Source: Saposhnikovia divaricata
Lineage: Eukaryota; Streptophyta; Magnoliopsida; Apiales; Apiaceae
Reading direction: 5' to 3'
DNA: 64,000 nucleotides
Assembly: GCA_036435485.1 (NCBI GenBank)
Contig: CM071597.1
Span: 140,923,647 to 140,987,646, forward strand
Of this stretch, positions 45,601 through 58,803 are shown piece after piece; the first letter of the stretch is position 1, and every line of letters starts with the position of its first letter. Both the position numbers and the translations under genes were made by a program. The notes below the pieces were generated by a model. It made no database searches. It saw only the letters and a list, made by a program, of their open reading frames with translations, and was not told the origin of the DNA.

Positions 45601-46550
45601 AATTTAAAAATTGATAATTCCATATCAGAGAGAGAGATCAATTCTCTTTTTAAATCATATTTTATTTTTAAAACATTTAAGTTAAATTATGGACAATACG
45701 GGTGATCAGCCACGTAAAGTCCCCATACCGGACACTAGGTCCCTCTGGACTTTGAATTGGGTTCCCAACTAGGCAACACATTGGCCTTTATTACTGGACT
45801 AGGACCACCCTAGCCTCTTACACCAAATTAAAGTGTTGGACTAGGACCACCCTAGCCTCTTACACTAAATTAAAGGATTTTCTTTTAAATAAAACCAATC
45901 AATTTAATTGAGGAGTTGTTAAGCAATCGTTCAAGGCGAGATAATATCTTTTTAATATGCAAGGATAAAAGATTAAGGGTCAGGGTAGAATTCAAATTTA
46001 ATTGCATAAGATGCACAAGTTGGGGATTCAAACATATTTTCAAAAGTATTTAGAATTAAGGGTTTATCAAGCTCTTGATGTTATAGGGGTGTAGTACAAG
46101 GTGGTATCAAAAGGGTATGCTTTAGCAAGACAAGTCATAATCCAAGAAGGTAAAAAACAAGTTCTAGGGTATTATAAATTTAATCAAACGGTTATGGAAT
46201 CTAGTTTCGCTGGTGTGGTTTAAGGGTATAAGTATAGGACAACGTTTAAATTAAAGCGAAATATAAATTATGAATTAAGGTTTATAGTTCAACAGGAAAC
46301 AGAATAAGCATGGTACATGTGTTTCAATATTAATTTATAAGGAATCACAATAAGGTGTAAAAGATTCAACAATAATTAAAAAAGAATAACAGTAAGGTAT
46401 AAAAATTTAAACAACAATTCATAAGTAGTTCAAGGAATCTGAACTTCAATAAAAGGTTCGAGTCACTCGCCTTAACTAAGTACTTTCACGCTAGTCACTT
46501 TGTTCAAAAGTTCTCAGCCTTCGCACTCTCCTTTCCCCTCTCCTCTCTCG

Positions 46551-46625
<75 letters not shown>

Positions 46626-46713
46626 GGGTAATTACAGCTTTGTGCTCTGTCGTGTGCTGTGTGTGAGAACCGGGTGTGTGAGTATGTGTGCTGTGAATCA
46701 GGTGTGTGTATAT
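45601..46713 (-). mobile_element. Decayed minus-strand Tekay-like LTR fragment
   Basis: Read on the minus strand it has an ACACA-rich leader, then a GA run (46553-46621), then AT-rich sequence and GTAAGAGGCTAGGGTGGTCC blocks. That order resembles the 3.84-kb LTR and the GTAAGAGGCCGAG block of the 5-kb LTRs. A 42-bp direct duplication is at 45795-45836 and 45837-45878. Boundaries are unclear. Confidence 0.4.
46553..46621. repeat. (CT)n microsatellite
   Basis: About 69 bp of near-perfect CT on the plus strand, GA on the strand of the surrounding LTR. The reading frame across it is an artefact. Confidence 0.97.
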
Positions 46714-47135
46714 TGTGACAGCCCTAGATCCGGGGTCAGGAATCCAGGCCGTCACGGACCAATTTCCATTTATTAGCAATATCTCTTTGATCTTTTTTTT
46801 AATAATACTATTAATACCATTTAATACTCACATAAATGACCCCACACTAATATCATCACACACACCAGTCATATGCTCAGAGAACAACATCCATTAATGA
46901 TAGCAGTTAAAGATAAACTGTTGTTACCATCCCAGAATACTATATATTATACCCATATATAAGTATATACTACCTTGAGAACAGGTGTCGATACTTTCTC
47001 ATAAGGTAGACTTCCCCTTTACCCTCTTCCGAGTTGTACTGCGACGTTTCGGCACCTGATCTAGCTGTTATATACATAAATAGCAAGAGTGAGCTATAAT
47101 AGCTCAGCAAGATAAATTTTGTAAACAAGCATCAC

Positions 47136-47211
<76 letters not shown>

Positions 47212-48796
47212 AAATTCATTATAATAATTCGAGAACAGAATTCATCCTTAATTACTCCACATAACCTTTCATTTTCGTTTATAAGAAAAAGACGTAGAGA
47301 ATAATATAATATCAGTTTTTCTTCTAATATAATATAATATCAGTTTCTCTTCTATAACAAGATAATGATCAATACATCATCCCAGTATAATATCTCAAGA
47401 TAATATAACATTTGAAATAAATCTCTCAATATAATCTTTCCATTTCCTTTTATACAACAATTATATAAAAATAATATAAAATCAGTTTCTCTTCTTACTA
47501 TAAAAACAAGTCCGTCATTTCATACTATTTTCCTTTTTCAGTATACAAATTTGGAATCCATTATCAATTCTTTCTTTTAATCTTTGGGGATATCTGCTAG
47601 CGCCAGATACGTAGGACGATGATCAGTCGCCTGACCGTACCTGCTCTCTATTTTCTACTAGTAGAAGGGATGATCCCACCTGGTAATCAACCCTGGAGGA
47701 AGGCTACCTGCTACATCCTCCTTCGGCAACTCTTGGGCCGTAATAAATATTTAGTGTTGGACTGTGCCGCACACAGCCTCTTACGCTTATTGTTGAAATC
47801 CCATATTGGGTGCCGGACTGTGCCACTCCCACACAGCCTCTTACGCTTTCTGTTGCAATCCCCCTTTTTGTCAAATCATTATTCCATTTAGAAAACACCA
47901 TTCCATATTTTCCATTTTTCCGTTTCCATTTCCATTCACATATATCATTTCCATTTATCATCACCTTTAAAAATATATATGTCATAATACTTTGATTATG
48001 ACTCAGACATCTCCTCTGTATTCAATGAAATCAAATACGCTTTTATATATATAAAATATTCCGTCTATTTTAAAATTATTAAATAGTAATCAAAAAATAT
48101 TTATTAAATCACAATTATTTAAAAAGAATATTTTTAACATAATATTATAAACATATAACTCTAGATAACAACTGATACCATTCTTTCATATCCCTTTAAA
48201 ACATAAAGTATATTCGCTCTATCCATATTCGTATCCATATTCAAAAATCTCAGTAAAGAGGGAATATATCCCTAATCATCTCATCATATAAGATTCATAT
48301 ATTATCCACCAAAACCATTTCCTTTGAACATAAACAGTTTATCAAAATAAGGATAAAAGAAATCTTGCTCCCTTTAATCCATATCCATACTCCTATTCAT
48401 ATACATCTCCCTTTAATTTCCAAAATCAGGAAAACAAATCCTTAACAATATAATAATAATAGAATCACATATATATATTCCATGAAATCATTTTTCTTTG
48501 AAGATAAATAATTTTTCAAAGTAAAGATAGAAGAAATCTTGCCTCGATCTCTAATCCCAAAAAGTATGATCCGGTGCTCGTCTCGAGTATCTATAGAAAC
48601 GAAAAGGATCACCATCAGAATATATTCCACTTAACCACTTAACCCTTATATAGCAATACCCTTGACACATAATATATGTTTAGCATATCATTAATAGCCC
48701 AAAAGTTCCAAGAACATAACCATTTTTAGATTCAATAAAAGTTTCAGCGATTTACACCATTTCCTTTAGGATTTCTTATCGACCACACTCGACTGT
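46714..48796 (-). mobile_element. Minus-strand Tekay-like LTR, 3' part
   Basis: On the minus strand it ends CCGGATCTAGGGCTGTCACA, like the CCGGATCTGGGGGTGTTACA end of the 5-kb LTRs. Upstream are GAGCTATTATAGCTCACTCTTGC and AACAGCTAGATCAG, matching the GTGGGCTATTGCTCACCC/CAACAGCTAGATCAG segment near 5096-5145. A GAGGCAAG block near 48540 corresponds to the CAGGCAAG block of the other LTRs. A 56-bp tandem duplication is at about 47759-47870. The 5' end is missing: an Athila-type LTR starts at 48797. Confidence 0.6.
47139..47205. repeat. (AT)n microsatellite
   Basis: About 67 bp of perfect AT dinucleotides. Confidence 0.98.
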
Positions 48797-49358
48797 TGAT
48801 AAGTGGATTTTATATCCACTTATTATGCACTAAATGGACCTAGATTGGTGGTTTATCCTTAATTATGTTGTGTCTTTTAATTCGTTTTTGTTGTTTAATT
48901 ATTTGTTGTGCAGAAATCGCAACTTTAGGTTTTGTGGCAATAAAAGGGCTAAAAACGGTGGATTTTTATCTCAGTTTTATCAAGTGGACTGGCTACGAGG
49001 AAAAAGAATTATCATAAAGGAATCCTGAATAATATATTCTTAAATCTGGAAGCCCGATTGGAATTGATATATTTTTCGTTAAGGAAAAGAAGTCCGGTTT
49101 TTGGCCCGCAATTTACCGCAACTTTGGACTTAAAAATTTATTTATATTAATAAATACTTTATTTAATTAGAAAATTATATTTATAAATATCTAATAATAT
49201 TAGATATTTATTTTTATAAATTCGGAATTAAATTAATTATTTATTAATTAAATATATTTTATTATGCAAGTTGAATAAACAAAAGAAAGAAAAAAGAAAA
49301 GAAAAAAAAACAAAAAAAAGAAAACGAAAATGAATTATGTAACAGGTGGTGGAAGAAA
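48797..49358 (+). repeat. 5' portion of an Athila-type LTR, interrupted by the Tekay element
   Basis: Starts TGATAAGTGGATTTTATATC; the order TTTAATTCG...TTTGTTGT...CAGAAAT parallels the first 100 bp of LTRs A and B. AT- and purine-rich, no coding potential. It breaks at 49358, where a TGTAAGAACC Tekay LTR begins after AGAAA. The continuation lies outside the window. Confidence 0.55.
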
Positions 49359-52300
49359 TGTAAGAACCCAGATTTTGGGTGGGATTAAAACTTTTATGTA
49401 TTTAATGATGTAAGAATGAATAGTGGTTATGACTGCGATGTAACGAAGATCTATTAAATAAATGGAACGGATTTGAATTCAATTACTTATATGTCATGCA
49501 GAATACTTTTGGTTGACGGCATAGATAAGAATGATCTATCTCCTAAGAATATAAGTATATTACTTCAAGTAAGATTATTCTTATGTCATCCAAATCAATA
49601 TCTATTATAAGTCCAGCGGTTCCGTAAAAAGGTTAAGAAGCACTCGAGAGTGAACCAGGTTCATTTTCCTAATTATAGGAATTAAATAAAAATAAGTGAT
49701 GAATAGTGATTTTGGTGGAATTTGGAATATTATTATAATAATGATATACCCGGTATTCGGAACGGATTTCTGAGTTCGTATTAGTGATCCAGGAGGAAAA
49801 TAAGTGTATGTAAAAGCTGTCGGATTCAGAAAAAGAGCACTTTTATTTTCTCCGAGATTTCCCAGGACACTGCAAGACTTAAGGAATCATAAAAGGGATT
49901 TAAGGAATTTAAATTCGAGAAGCACTAAGAAAGATGAGGAATAGTATTATAAATATTAAGAAGGTTTTCGGTAAAAACCCTAACTAGAAACGAAAGAGTT
50001 ATTCTTACGAACGATCAATCGAATCGAGCAATAACCGGACAAAAGAGCAAGCAGAGACTAAGATGCATGCATGTGCTATGTATAAAATATCTACTAACCA
50101 AACTAGAATCAAGGAACTAGAACCATTAGAGATCAACTAGTACTTAGAAAATCAAATCACTTGGTTAAGCCTTAAACCATCCAATCTTCAACACTTGTCC
50201 TCACAAATACATCATTCTATACATCACCACTTTATTAAAGTGACAAGGATGAGATATTTATCTAAAACAAGTCACTTTATGCATTATTTTCAAGCAACCA
50301 AGCAAGAACTCATCTTTCTCTCCAAAGAAACAAAGCATTCGGCCTCTTGGAAATTCCAAATTCAAAATCCAACTTCCAACCATTTGTTGATCTTGAAACT
50401 TTTATGGTGAGACTTACATTTCATATAAATGATCTCCTCAAAATCCTAGCTTCAATCTCTTCTTTTTCCATTTTCAAAAAATGATTTAAGAGGAGGGTGA
50501 ATAGTGTTTTCATGAACTAATCTTGTTTTTCCTTGATTTCTTTGGTTGATTTAGCAAGCTTAAGCACTTCTAAGGATCATACCAAGCATAGTGAGGCTAG
50601 ATCATACTCCAAGGAAGGTATAACAACTTTAAACCCTAGGCTTTACCTTGAGATTTTGCATGCTCTTGATGGGTTTTAGTATAAGATGTGATATTAGCAT
50701 GATTATAAGCATGAATATGATGTAGTTTTGATAAATGTTAAAAATAGTTTAGATGAACGGAAAGGCATTGCTTGGCCTCAGTTCATGTATATAAGTCATG
50801 TATATGTTGTTTGGGTTGGATGCTATGTTTATGGGAAGATTCGAAATTGATAGATATTCGATTTACAGCCGTTATAATGCCCGATTTTACAATACCATGT
50901 TTTGTATGCCATTTTCCATGTTGAACCCCTACTGTCCAGAGACCTTATCTGCCATGATAGGATAGGTAATGCTCTAAGCTTCGTTTTGATATAAAGATCA
51001 CGTGAAACGGATTTACGGTTTAGGATTTATGACTAAATTACTAAAAGTAGTTCGAATCCGTAAACAAAAGTTCGTAACTGAAATTGAACCCTCGTAATCT
51101 ATGTAACGTCATGGCGAATCTTGGTAAATAAATACTAGGGGTAAGAAGGAAGGTGTGAAAGAAAACCGTATGTCAAAAAGAGCATTTTTCGATTTATTAA
51201 AAATGTTCGAGTCAAGGTTAAACGAGAACGAACCCCTAAAAGACGACTCTTTTATAACTTTGGTAAAACGCTTAGAAAACGGGCGATAAAACTCGGAGTA
51301 AAATATTGGTTCGTAACGATCAACCTTAGAACTCATATGACTTAAGTATGTCCCAAGTATAAGTGCAGTGACATGTCGTATTAACTTAACGTTTAATATG
51401 TTAAGTGATTAATTCCGAATGCCTTGGCTATTTATAGATCACCAGGCTGAACCGGGACCCGCTACCACTACCCCTTACCGTACTCGACTACCAGGCAAGT
51501 TTCAATTCCCTTCTTTTAGGCTTTTGTTGTGATTGAATAAATATATATATATGATTGCTGATATACATATGCCATTGCATGCATGCCTACTTTCAAGTTG
51601 AATTGATATACTTGTTCCCTGAATGCTATTGTTGGCTTATAAGCTAGATAGGTATATATCAGTTGTAAGCCGGTTATTATAAGACCCTCATAGAAGGGCG
51701 TATACATCTTTATTCATCAAATATAGACCGGGAGTCAATATTTCTTGATATATCGAGATTACCTCGGGAGAAAATATTTAAGTAAATATTTTCTATTATT
51801 TGGGCGACGAATATTATTTGAATATTCGTTCGGGACTAATTATTTTAACGATCCTTACTTTAAATAATTATTTGAATTTAACTATTCAACGAATAATACT
51901 TCTCAATATTCATTCAGAGTCGAATTGATTATCGACTATTATTTCGAATATTCTTCTAAAGATGAGACTGTTAGATGAATATTATTTGGATATTCTTTTA
52001 GATTATTATTTTATTAAATAAATATTACTTTCGAATATTCATTTAAGATATTAAATACTTGATGAATATTATTTTAATATTCATCTGAAGCTTGATTTAA
52101 TTATCGAATATTATCTCGAATATTCCTTAAGGCTTGGATTACTAAATGAATATTACTTGATATTCATTTAGGATATTATTCATTCAATGAATATTACTTT
52201 TGAATATTCATTTAAATTTCCTAATTAATTATGATTATTACCTTAAATATTCTTTTCAGGTCTTATTAATTAATGAATATTGTTTTGAATATTCATTTAA

Positions 52301-53803
52301 ATATTTATTTATTCAATAAATATTCCCCTGATATCTCTTCAGGGATTATTTTGAGAAATACTCTGATTAAAGATATTCTTTCATATTCCCAAATATTCTG
52401 TAAAATATTTTAATTCAATAAATATTCTCTGAATATTTATTCCATACTTAGAATAACCTCGATAAGGTTATCTTCTTCGATTATTACAGAAAATATTTCG
52501 AAGTCATATTATTATTAATCTTATATCAAGAAAGGTTCCCAGACATCATTCATCTTTGAGTCTATCTTCTTAATAATAAGGGAACCTTACTTGGAAAAAT
52601 GTTATTTATCTTGTCGACTTCCCGGTCATAAAGTATTCCCTTCACCCGCAACTCGGGTGCTGTTGACTTATTAAAGTCGTTGTTTACCTTCTCATCTTTC
52701 GAGGGGTAAGATTACTGGAACAAGTTGATATCCGTTACCAAGTAATAGCTTGGGAGATATTGGTAAATTTTCCTTTCCAACTAGATACGACTACTTTGTG
52801 GAGTCTTATCAACAAGTCTTACACTTGGGGAAAGGGGGACGAACGTTACATTCAGAATCATGAATTCTATTTGAACTAGGAGTCGTGTAAGAGGCCGAGT
52901 AGCGCCGGTCCATCCCCTTGGCCCAACCGTTGGCCGGGGAGAGCTAGCAAGGCGGTATACAAGTAAAGCCGTCAGTTCTTCCTTCTACCGGTAGTAAATC
53001 TAAATTGAGCTGTACGATCTCGACTGATCATCAAGATTGGAACAGCGGGCGCGGTGAATACTCCATCATTGGTTCATCATCCAAATTCATTTATTTCCTG
53101 CAACATGATTACTGTTGGCAGAGTTGGAAAAGAGTCATAACTGGAATTGCAACCCTTTCTTGCAAGTTCCTCTTCTTATTAACGATAATAATATCTCGCT
53201 TACTTTGATGTAGCAGATATTTCTTCAAACAAATACTTTAAGTTACCTTGTAACTTCATCGTTCATATTATACTGGCATCATTTCCGTAAATGCATGGCA
53301 TATGGTTTAAAAGATAGCTTTGAACTGTTTTAAATTATCGTTCAGTTATATATTTGTTGGTGGGCTTTCGCTCACCCTTGCTTTGTTTATATTATGTCAC
53401 AACAACAGCTAGGACAGATGGCTCGCGTCAGGCGCACTCGGCGCAAGCAGGTTACCCGACCCACCGGACTACCCGCTGAGATGCTAGCCGCCATTGCTGA
53501 GGTAGCATAGTTAGACAGCTTTTGTTTCCTGTTTAACTATATGTATAATTAATGTAATCAACGGCAAAACTTTTAAACCTATGATGTTATCCTTTTGGGA
53601 TTGTAATAACTTTTATTCGTAAACCCTTTAATGTAAGACTTATTTCAATTTCATCTCTGGGACTATAACTGTTGTGTGTGTGAGTGGTAATTATTGTGGG
53701 GTCACAGCATGTGATTTATTTATTATGGACTCAAGTCAAGTATTATGAATGGATGTAAGACCGTAACCACCAGATTCCTGACCCCGGATCTGGGGGTGTT
53801 ACA
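49359..53803 (+). repeat. Tekay 5' LTR, 4.45 kb
   Basis: Begins TGTAAGAACCCAG and ends GGGGGTGTTACA. Colinear with the solo LTR 441-5519, including the CAGGCAAG block near 51490, the hairpin array, the CGTGTAAGAGGCCGAGTAG block near 52884 and the GTGGGC...GCTCACCC hairpin near 53352. Confidence 0.9.
51800..52445 (+). repeat. AT-rich hairpin array in the Tekay LTR
   Basis: Same series of GAATATT ... AATATTC units as at 3535-4175, with single-base differences that often keep the two arms complementary. Confidence 0.75.
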
Positions 53804-53807
53804 GAGA

Positions 53808-53819
53808 TGGTATCAGAGC
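53808..53819 (+). other. Tekay primer-binding site (initiator Met tRNA)
   Basis: TGGTATCAGAGC, 4 nt (GAGA) after the LTR end. Confidence 0.93.
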
Positions 53820-54012
53820 AAGAGTTATATATCCCAAGAGATGATACGACGTTATATAATAATAAATTCAATAATATAATAAGAACCCTTGCCAGGTTCA
53901 CCTAAAACCCTTACGGGAACTTTTTAAGTATCATGATAGTAACATAGTTCGTCTTGTGTAGGCGAGCGACTTGTCGGCCCAGGAGGCAGCTACGAGACAG
54001 CATGATGAGGAC

Positions 54013-54855
54013 ATGTTCCGGACTAGGGACCCATACTATGAGCACTTGCCTGAGGAGGATACTGAGCCTGAGGAGGAGGACGCTGAGGAGGTCCAGGTTG
54101 AGGCTGATACTGATGTGATCGAGTCTGAGGAGGAGGACCCCGAGGAGGTCCAGGATGATGCTGACACAGATGTTGTTGAGACTGAGGGAGAGGAGGACCC
54201 GGAGGGGATCCAGACAGGACAGGATGCTGAGTTAGTGGTTGAGGATGATGATTATTGGGTTATGACTGAGTTCAGGACTATGGGAGCTGACACTGACATG
54301 ACCACGGATCAGGTGGTGCCGGTGGATGAGGGTGTTGAGGGAGATATAGATGAGCCAGTAGTTGGTGCTGTAGGGAGTTCTGGACTTTTTGTGCCACTCC
54401 TCCCTGTTGAGAGAGCCCCTACCCCACCACCACTACCTGTGAGCCCCTACCCCGATGAGTTTGAGGAGCTTACCCCAGAGCCCCAGCAGACAGAGACTGC
54501 CGCTCCAGCTGAGCCATCCACCCCACCTCATGCCCCGATAGGAGGAGTCCCAGTATGTGTTCACAACTTGATTGTGAACGGGCTTTATAGAGAGTTGTCT
54601 GTGGCAGATGCCAGGTTGGCAGAGTCTAGGAGTAAGTTAGCAGCAGAGAGAGCCGCCCGGATGAGGGTGCAGGGCAGGAGGACTATCAGTGACAGAGTTG
54701 GGTATAGGGCTGTGACCCGCATCGAGCTGAGGGCTCGGGTGAGGGTGCGACAGTTGCCTACTGATGGGCATGGTAGGGTAGACAGAGCAGCGGCTGAGGA
54801 GGTTTTCCGCATCGCCATGGGGAGGGTTCGGAGGATGTTTCGTCGTGGCGGCTGA
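54013..54855 (+). CDS. Extra pre-gag ORF of the Tekay element: acidic, Pro-rich protein with Arg-rich C-terminus
   Basis: First in-frame ATG at 54013 (the frame is open from a stop at 53959); 280 aa. Residues about 10-85 contain three imperfect acidic repeats of the type EEDPEEVQxxADTDV. Residues about 140-185 are proline-rich (APTPPPLPVSPYPDEF). The last 80 are basic and helical (RIELRARVRVRQLP, then MGRVRRMFRRGG). GC content is clearly higher than in the flanking LTR and gag. No known domain, signal peptide or membrane span. It lies between primer site and gag, 420 bp before the gag ATG, where chromoviruses normally have only leader. A nucleic-acid-binding C-terminus is plausible from charge only. 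Confidence 0.65.
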   Translation: MFRTRDPYYEHLPEEDTEPEEEDAEEVQVEADTDVIESEEEDPEEVQDDADTDVVETEGEEDPEGIQTGQDAELVVEDDDYWVMTEFRTMGADTDMTTDQVVPVDEGVEGDIDEPVVGAVGSSGLFVPLLPVERAPTPPPLPVSPYPDEFEELTPEPQQTETAAPAEPSTPPHAPIGGVPVCVHNLIVNGLYRELSVADARLAESRSKLAAERAARMRVQGRRTISDRVGYRAVTRIELRARVRVRQLPTDGHGRVDRAAAEEVFRIAMGRVRRMFRRGG

Positions 54856-55275
54856 TTTCAGATGTAGTGATGCAGTGGTCTAGTTGTCTAGTCATGTACG
54901 GACATAGTAGTGCCGGCTTTTGTAGGGATGGTTTTCTTGTACTTGTTTTCCCTTTTTGCAGACTAGACAGATAGACAGCATATTTCACTTTTGACTTGTT
55001 GTTGTTGTTAGGATGGCTGTACTTTAAACTATCGTTGTAACTCGGATGTTGTACCTTTTCGGTACCTGGTATATATTTATTTCCATTTCAGTCATTACAA
55101 TTTTGTTGGGAAGTGATCACGAGTTTATTAGCATATGTATTACTTTTCGATTAAGTTTCCATGAGATATAAAACTGTGGGATTTTAAAACCCAATCATGT
55201 AAAGAAATGTGCAAGGAAAAATCCTTTAAAACCGGTAAGTGAACCTAACGTATAATTTTCCAAATTTTCAGTAAA
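54856..55275 (+). other. Leader between the acidic ORF and gag
   Basis: 420 bp, no frame. The AACCGGTAAGT at 55231 looks like a splice donor, and TTTTCCAAATTTTCAG (55255-55270) like an acceptor just before the gag ATG. Whether they are used is unknown. Confidence 0.4.
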
Positions 55276-58200
55276 ATGCCTCCAAGACGGATGGGCACTA
55301 GGGCCAACCCCCGCGAATCTACTGACCAAGAGAGTCACAACCAACACGAGGAAAACCGTGGAAGTAGTGAGGAACAAGATCAGGACTATAATGAGCAAGA
55401 AGATTCCCAGTATGGAGCAGAGGATGAACCCCTGTACTCTGAAGAATTTGAAAGGGAAATAGAGGGTGGAGAAACTGAAGTAGAACAGGAAGGGGAGAAC
55501 CAGGGCGGAAACCCCATGGGCCAGTTTATGGATCTACTTAGGCAGAATTTGAACCAATACCCCCAACCACCACCAAGCAACAACACTTCAGTGGCAAATT
55601 CCTTTAGGGCCTTTAAGTCCCTTAAGCCCCCAGAGTTCCACGGATCGGCTGATCCCGTTGAGGCGAGGGCCTGGATCAAAGAAATGGAAAAGTCTTTTGA
55701 GATTCTGAGTATCAATGAGGCTCAGAAGACTGTTTTTGCTACTTACCTACTAAAGGGAGAGGCCAATTATTGGTGGGAAGCCAAGAAAAACATGGAGACT
55801 GATGCTGTCATAGCCTGGGAAAGGTTCAAACAATTATTCCTGGAGAAGTACTTTCCGAAGTTCATGAAAACCCAGATGGAACTTAAGTTTTTGGAACTGA
55901 AACAGAACAATATGTCCGTGGCGGACTATGAGGCCAAATTTACTGAGCTATCGAGATTTGTGCCAGAGTTTGTAGACACAGAAGAGAAGAAAGCTAACAG
56001 GTTTCAACAAGGGCTGAAGCAGTGGATCCAGAATAGGGTGGCTGTTTTAGAGATTACAGATTATGCCACCTTGGTGCAGAAGGCAACCATTGTGGAGGCT
56101 GGTAGTGATCAGATGCAGAGAGAGAGAGAGAAAGGGGGGATAAAGAGAAAGCATGTTAGTATGGGCGGAAGATCCGCTGGAGGAAAACCCCCAACCAAGT
56201 TTAATCGAGGAGTGGTTTCCCTACCAGGGAGGAATGTAGGGTTTAAACCATCTGCTAGTGTAAGTGTGAACCAGGGCGGCCATCAATCAGGAATGTCCCG
56301 TTCCAACCCTTCTCGACCTCTATTGCCATTGTGTGCTACTTGTGGGAAGAGGCACTCCGGGGTGTGCAACCTGAAGCAGATAAACTGTTATAAGTGTGGG
56401 CGAGCTGGGCATTATGCCACCTCTTGCACCACGGTCATCCCTAACAGCACAACCTGTTTCCAGTGTGGACAGCGAGGGCACATGAGGAAGGATTGCCCAA
56501 AGAACAAACCAGCAGCATCAGGAGCAAGCAAGGTTGCCTCAAATAGGCCACCAACTGCTAGGACTTTCAATATGTCAGTACAAGATGCCGTGAGGGACAC
56601 AGACGTGATAGCAGGTACTTTTTCTCTTAATTCAGTCAGTGCAAATGTCTTATTTGATTCAGGAGCAACTAAGTCTTTTATATCTAGAGATTTTGCGCAT
56701 AAGTTGAAACTTAAAACCCAGCAACTAAGAGATTCCTTACAAGTAGAAATAGCTAATCAGGAAATCGTACCGGTTAATCAAATTCACCCCGATTGTAAGC
56801 TAGAAATAGGAGGACGATCCTTCTATGTCGATTTAATTCCTTTTAAGCTAGGGGAATTCGATGTCATTTTGGGTATGGATTGGTTGTCTCGCAATGATGC
56901 GCAGATAGATTGTAAAGGGAAAAAGGTTAAGTTGAAAACCCCAGGGAAGAAAGAAATAGTGTTTAAGGGGATGCGACAGACCCAGAAAATTCTGACCATG
57001 GCGCAAACCAAGAGATTGTTACGAAAAGGGAACGAGGCTTATTTAGCCTACGTTATAGATACTCAGAAGGAAGTGCCAAGATTGCAGGACATTCTGGTAG
57101 TTAATGAGTTCGAGGACGTGTTCCCACAAGATCTTCCTGGACTACCACCTGATAGGGTAATTGAGTTTGCCATCGAATTAGCCCCGGGGACGGCGCCAGT
57201 TTCGAAGGCCCCGTACCGACTAGCCCCAGTAGAAATGAAAGAGCTAGCTAAACAATTACAGGAATTGTTGGATAAGGGCATGATAAGGCCCAGTGTGTCG
57301 CCTTGGGGCGCACCAGTGTTGTTTGTTAAGAAAAAGGATGGAAGTATGAGGTTATGCATCGACTATAGAGAATTGAACAAGCTAACCATAAAGAATAAGT
57401 ATCCATTGCCCAGGATAGACGATTTGTTTGACCAGCTAAGAGGAGCTGAATACTTCTCTAAGATTGATTTGAGAACAGGATATCACCAACTGAAGATCAA
57501 ACCTGAAGATATCCCGAAGACTGCATTCCGCACCAGATACGGACATTATGAGTTCTTAGTTATGTCATTTGGATTGACCAACGCCCCAGCAGCCTTCATG
57601 GACCTAATGAATAGAGTGTTCAAGGAATATTTGGACCAATTCGTGATAGTTTTCATTGATGATATTCTCATCTACTCAAAGATAGAGGCAGAACACGCTG
57701 AACATTTAAGGATAACCTTAGAAATACTCAGGAAAGAGCAGTTATATGCCAAGTTCTCCAAGTGTGAGTTTTGGAAAAATGAGGTACAATTCTTAGGGCA
57801 CGTGATCAATAGAGAAGGAGTGTTGGTTGACCCCTCCAAGATAGAAGCAGTTTCAAACTGGGAACGACCAACTACTCCAACCGAGGTGAGGAGTTTCATT
57901 GGACTGGCCGGATATTACAGGAGATTTGTCCAAGACTTTGCGAAACTCGCAGCTCCATTAACTCGACTTACCCGTAAAACCGAGAAATTTGAATGGACTG
58001 AGAAATGCGAGAAGAGTTTCCAAGAGTTAAAGAAGAGGCTGGTGACAGCCCCAGTGCTGGCATTACCTGATGGAAAAGGAGATTTCGTGATTTACAGTGA
58101 TGCTTCGCATAAAGGACTGGGATGCGTGCTTATGCAGCACGGCAAGGTAATAGCATATGCGTCTAGGCAATTGAAGGATTATGAAGTCAGATATCCCACG

Positions 58201-58803
58201 CATGATCTAGAACTAGCAGCCATAGTCTTCGCCTTAAAGATTTGGAGACACTACCTGTATGGGGAAAAATGCGAGATTTACACAGATCATAAGAGCCTCA
58301 AATACATTTTCACTCAGAAAGAGCTTAACATGCGCCAGAGGAGGTGGTTAGAGTTAATCAAGGATTACGACTGTGAAATTCGATATCACCCGGGTAAAGC
58401 CAATGTGGTGGCTGACGCCCTTAGTCGGAAAGAGAAGCTCAAGATGATAACTTCAGGGAAAGAGCTAGTGAAGGATTTTGAGAAGTTGGAAATCGAGGTT
58501 AAGTTACCTGAAGAGGGCCAAGAAAAGTTGATGGAAATTAGAATCCAACCTCCATTGCTAGAAAAGATTAGACTGTGCCAGGAACGGATGATGGAGGAAG
58601 AAAAGAACTCCACAGAAGAGCTAATGACCGGGGAGGAAATTAAGTGCGAAAGAGACAAGGAAGGGATCATGAGGTACACGTACAGGATATGGATCCCAAA
58701 TGTTCAGGAGCTCAAGGATGAGATTTTAAATGAGGCACACAAATCAAGATACTCAGTGCACCCCGGTAGCACTAAAATGTATAGGGATTTGAAGGAGTAT
58801 TAC
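55276..58803 (+). pseudogene. gag-pol: Tekay gag-pol, truncated in the integrase zinc-binding region
   Basis: ATG at 55276 and open throughout. Domains: acidic disordered N-terminus; capsid gag (about 110-290); Cys/His motifs CATCGKRHSGVC, CYKCGRAGHYATSC (near 371) and CFQCGQRGHMRKDC; protease DSGA near 461; RT with FIDD at 793-796; RNase H with YSDAS (D942) and YTDHKSL. The zinc-binding part of integrase starts (HPGSTKMYRDLKEYY) and stops at about 58803. The frame then runs by chance through Athila leader DNA to 58890. The integrase catalytic core and any chromodomain are absent, so this copy cannot integrate by itself. Confidence 0.92.

Larger units (their letters stand above)
49359..58803 (+). 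mobile_element. Tekay/Del-type chromovirus, 3' truncated
   Basis: A 4.4-kb 5' LTR, Met-tRNA primer site, an extra ORF, and gag-pol up to the start of integrase. The left flank AGAAA (49354-49358) would be one target copy; no right end is present. Very long TGTAA...TTACA LTRs, the primer site and the gag-pol type support Tekay/Del. The chromodomain that would confirm it is missing. Confidence 0.85.

Noticed and set aside
53971..54012. N-terminal extension of the acidic Tekay ORF by 14 residues
   Set aside because: It would need TTG initiation; the first in-frame ATG at 54013 was used instead.
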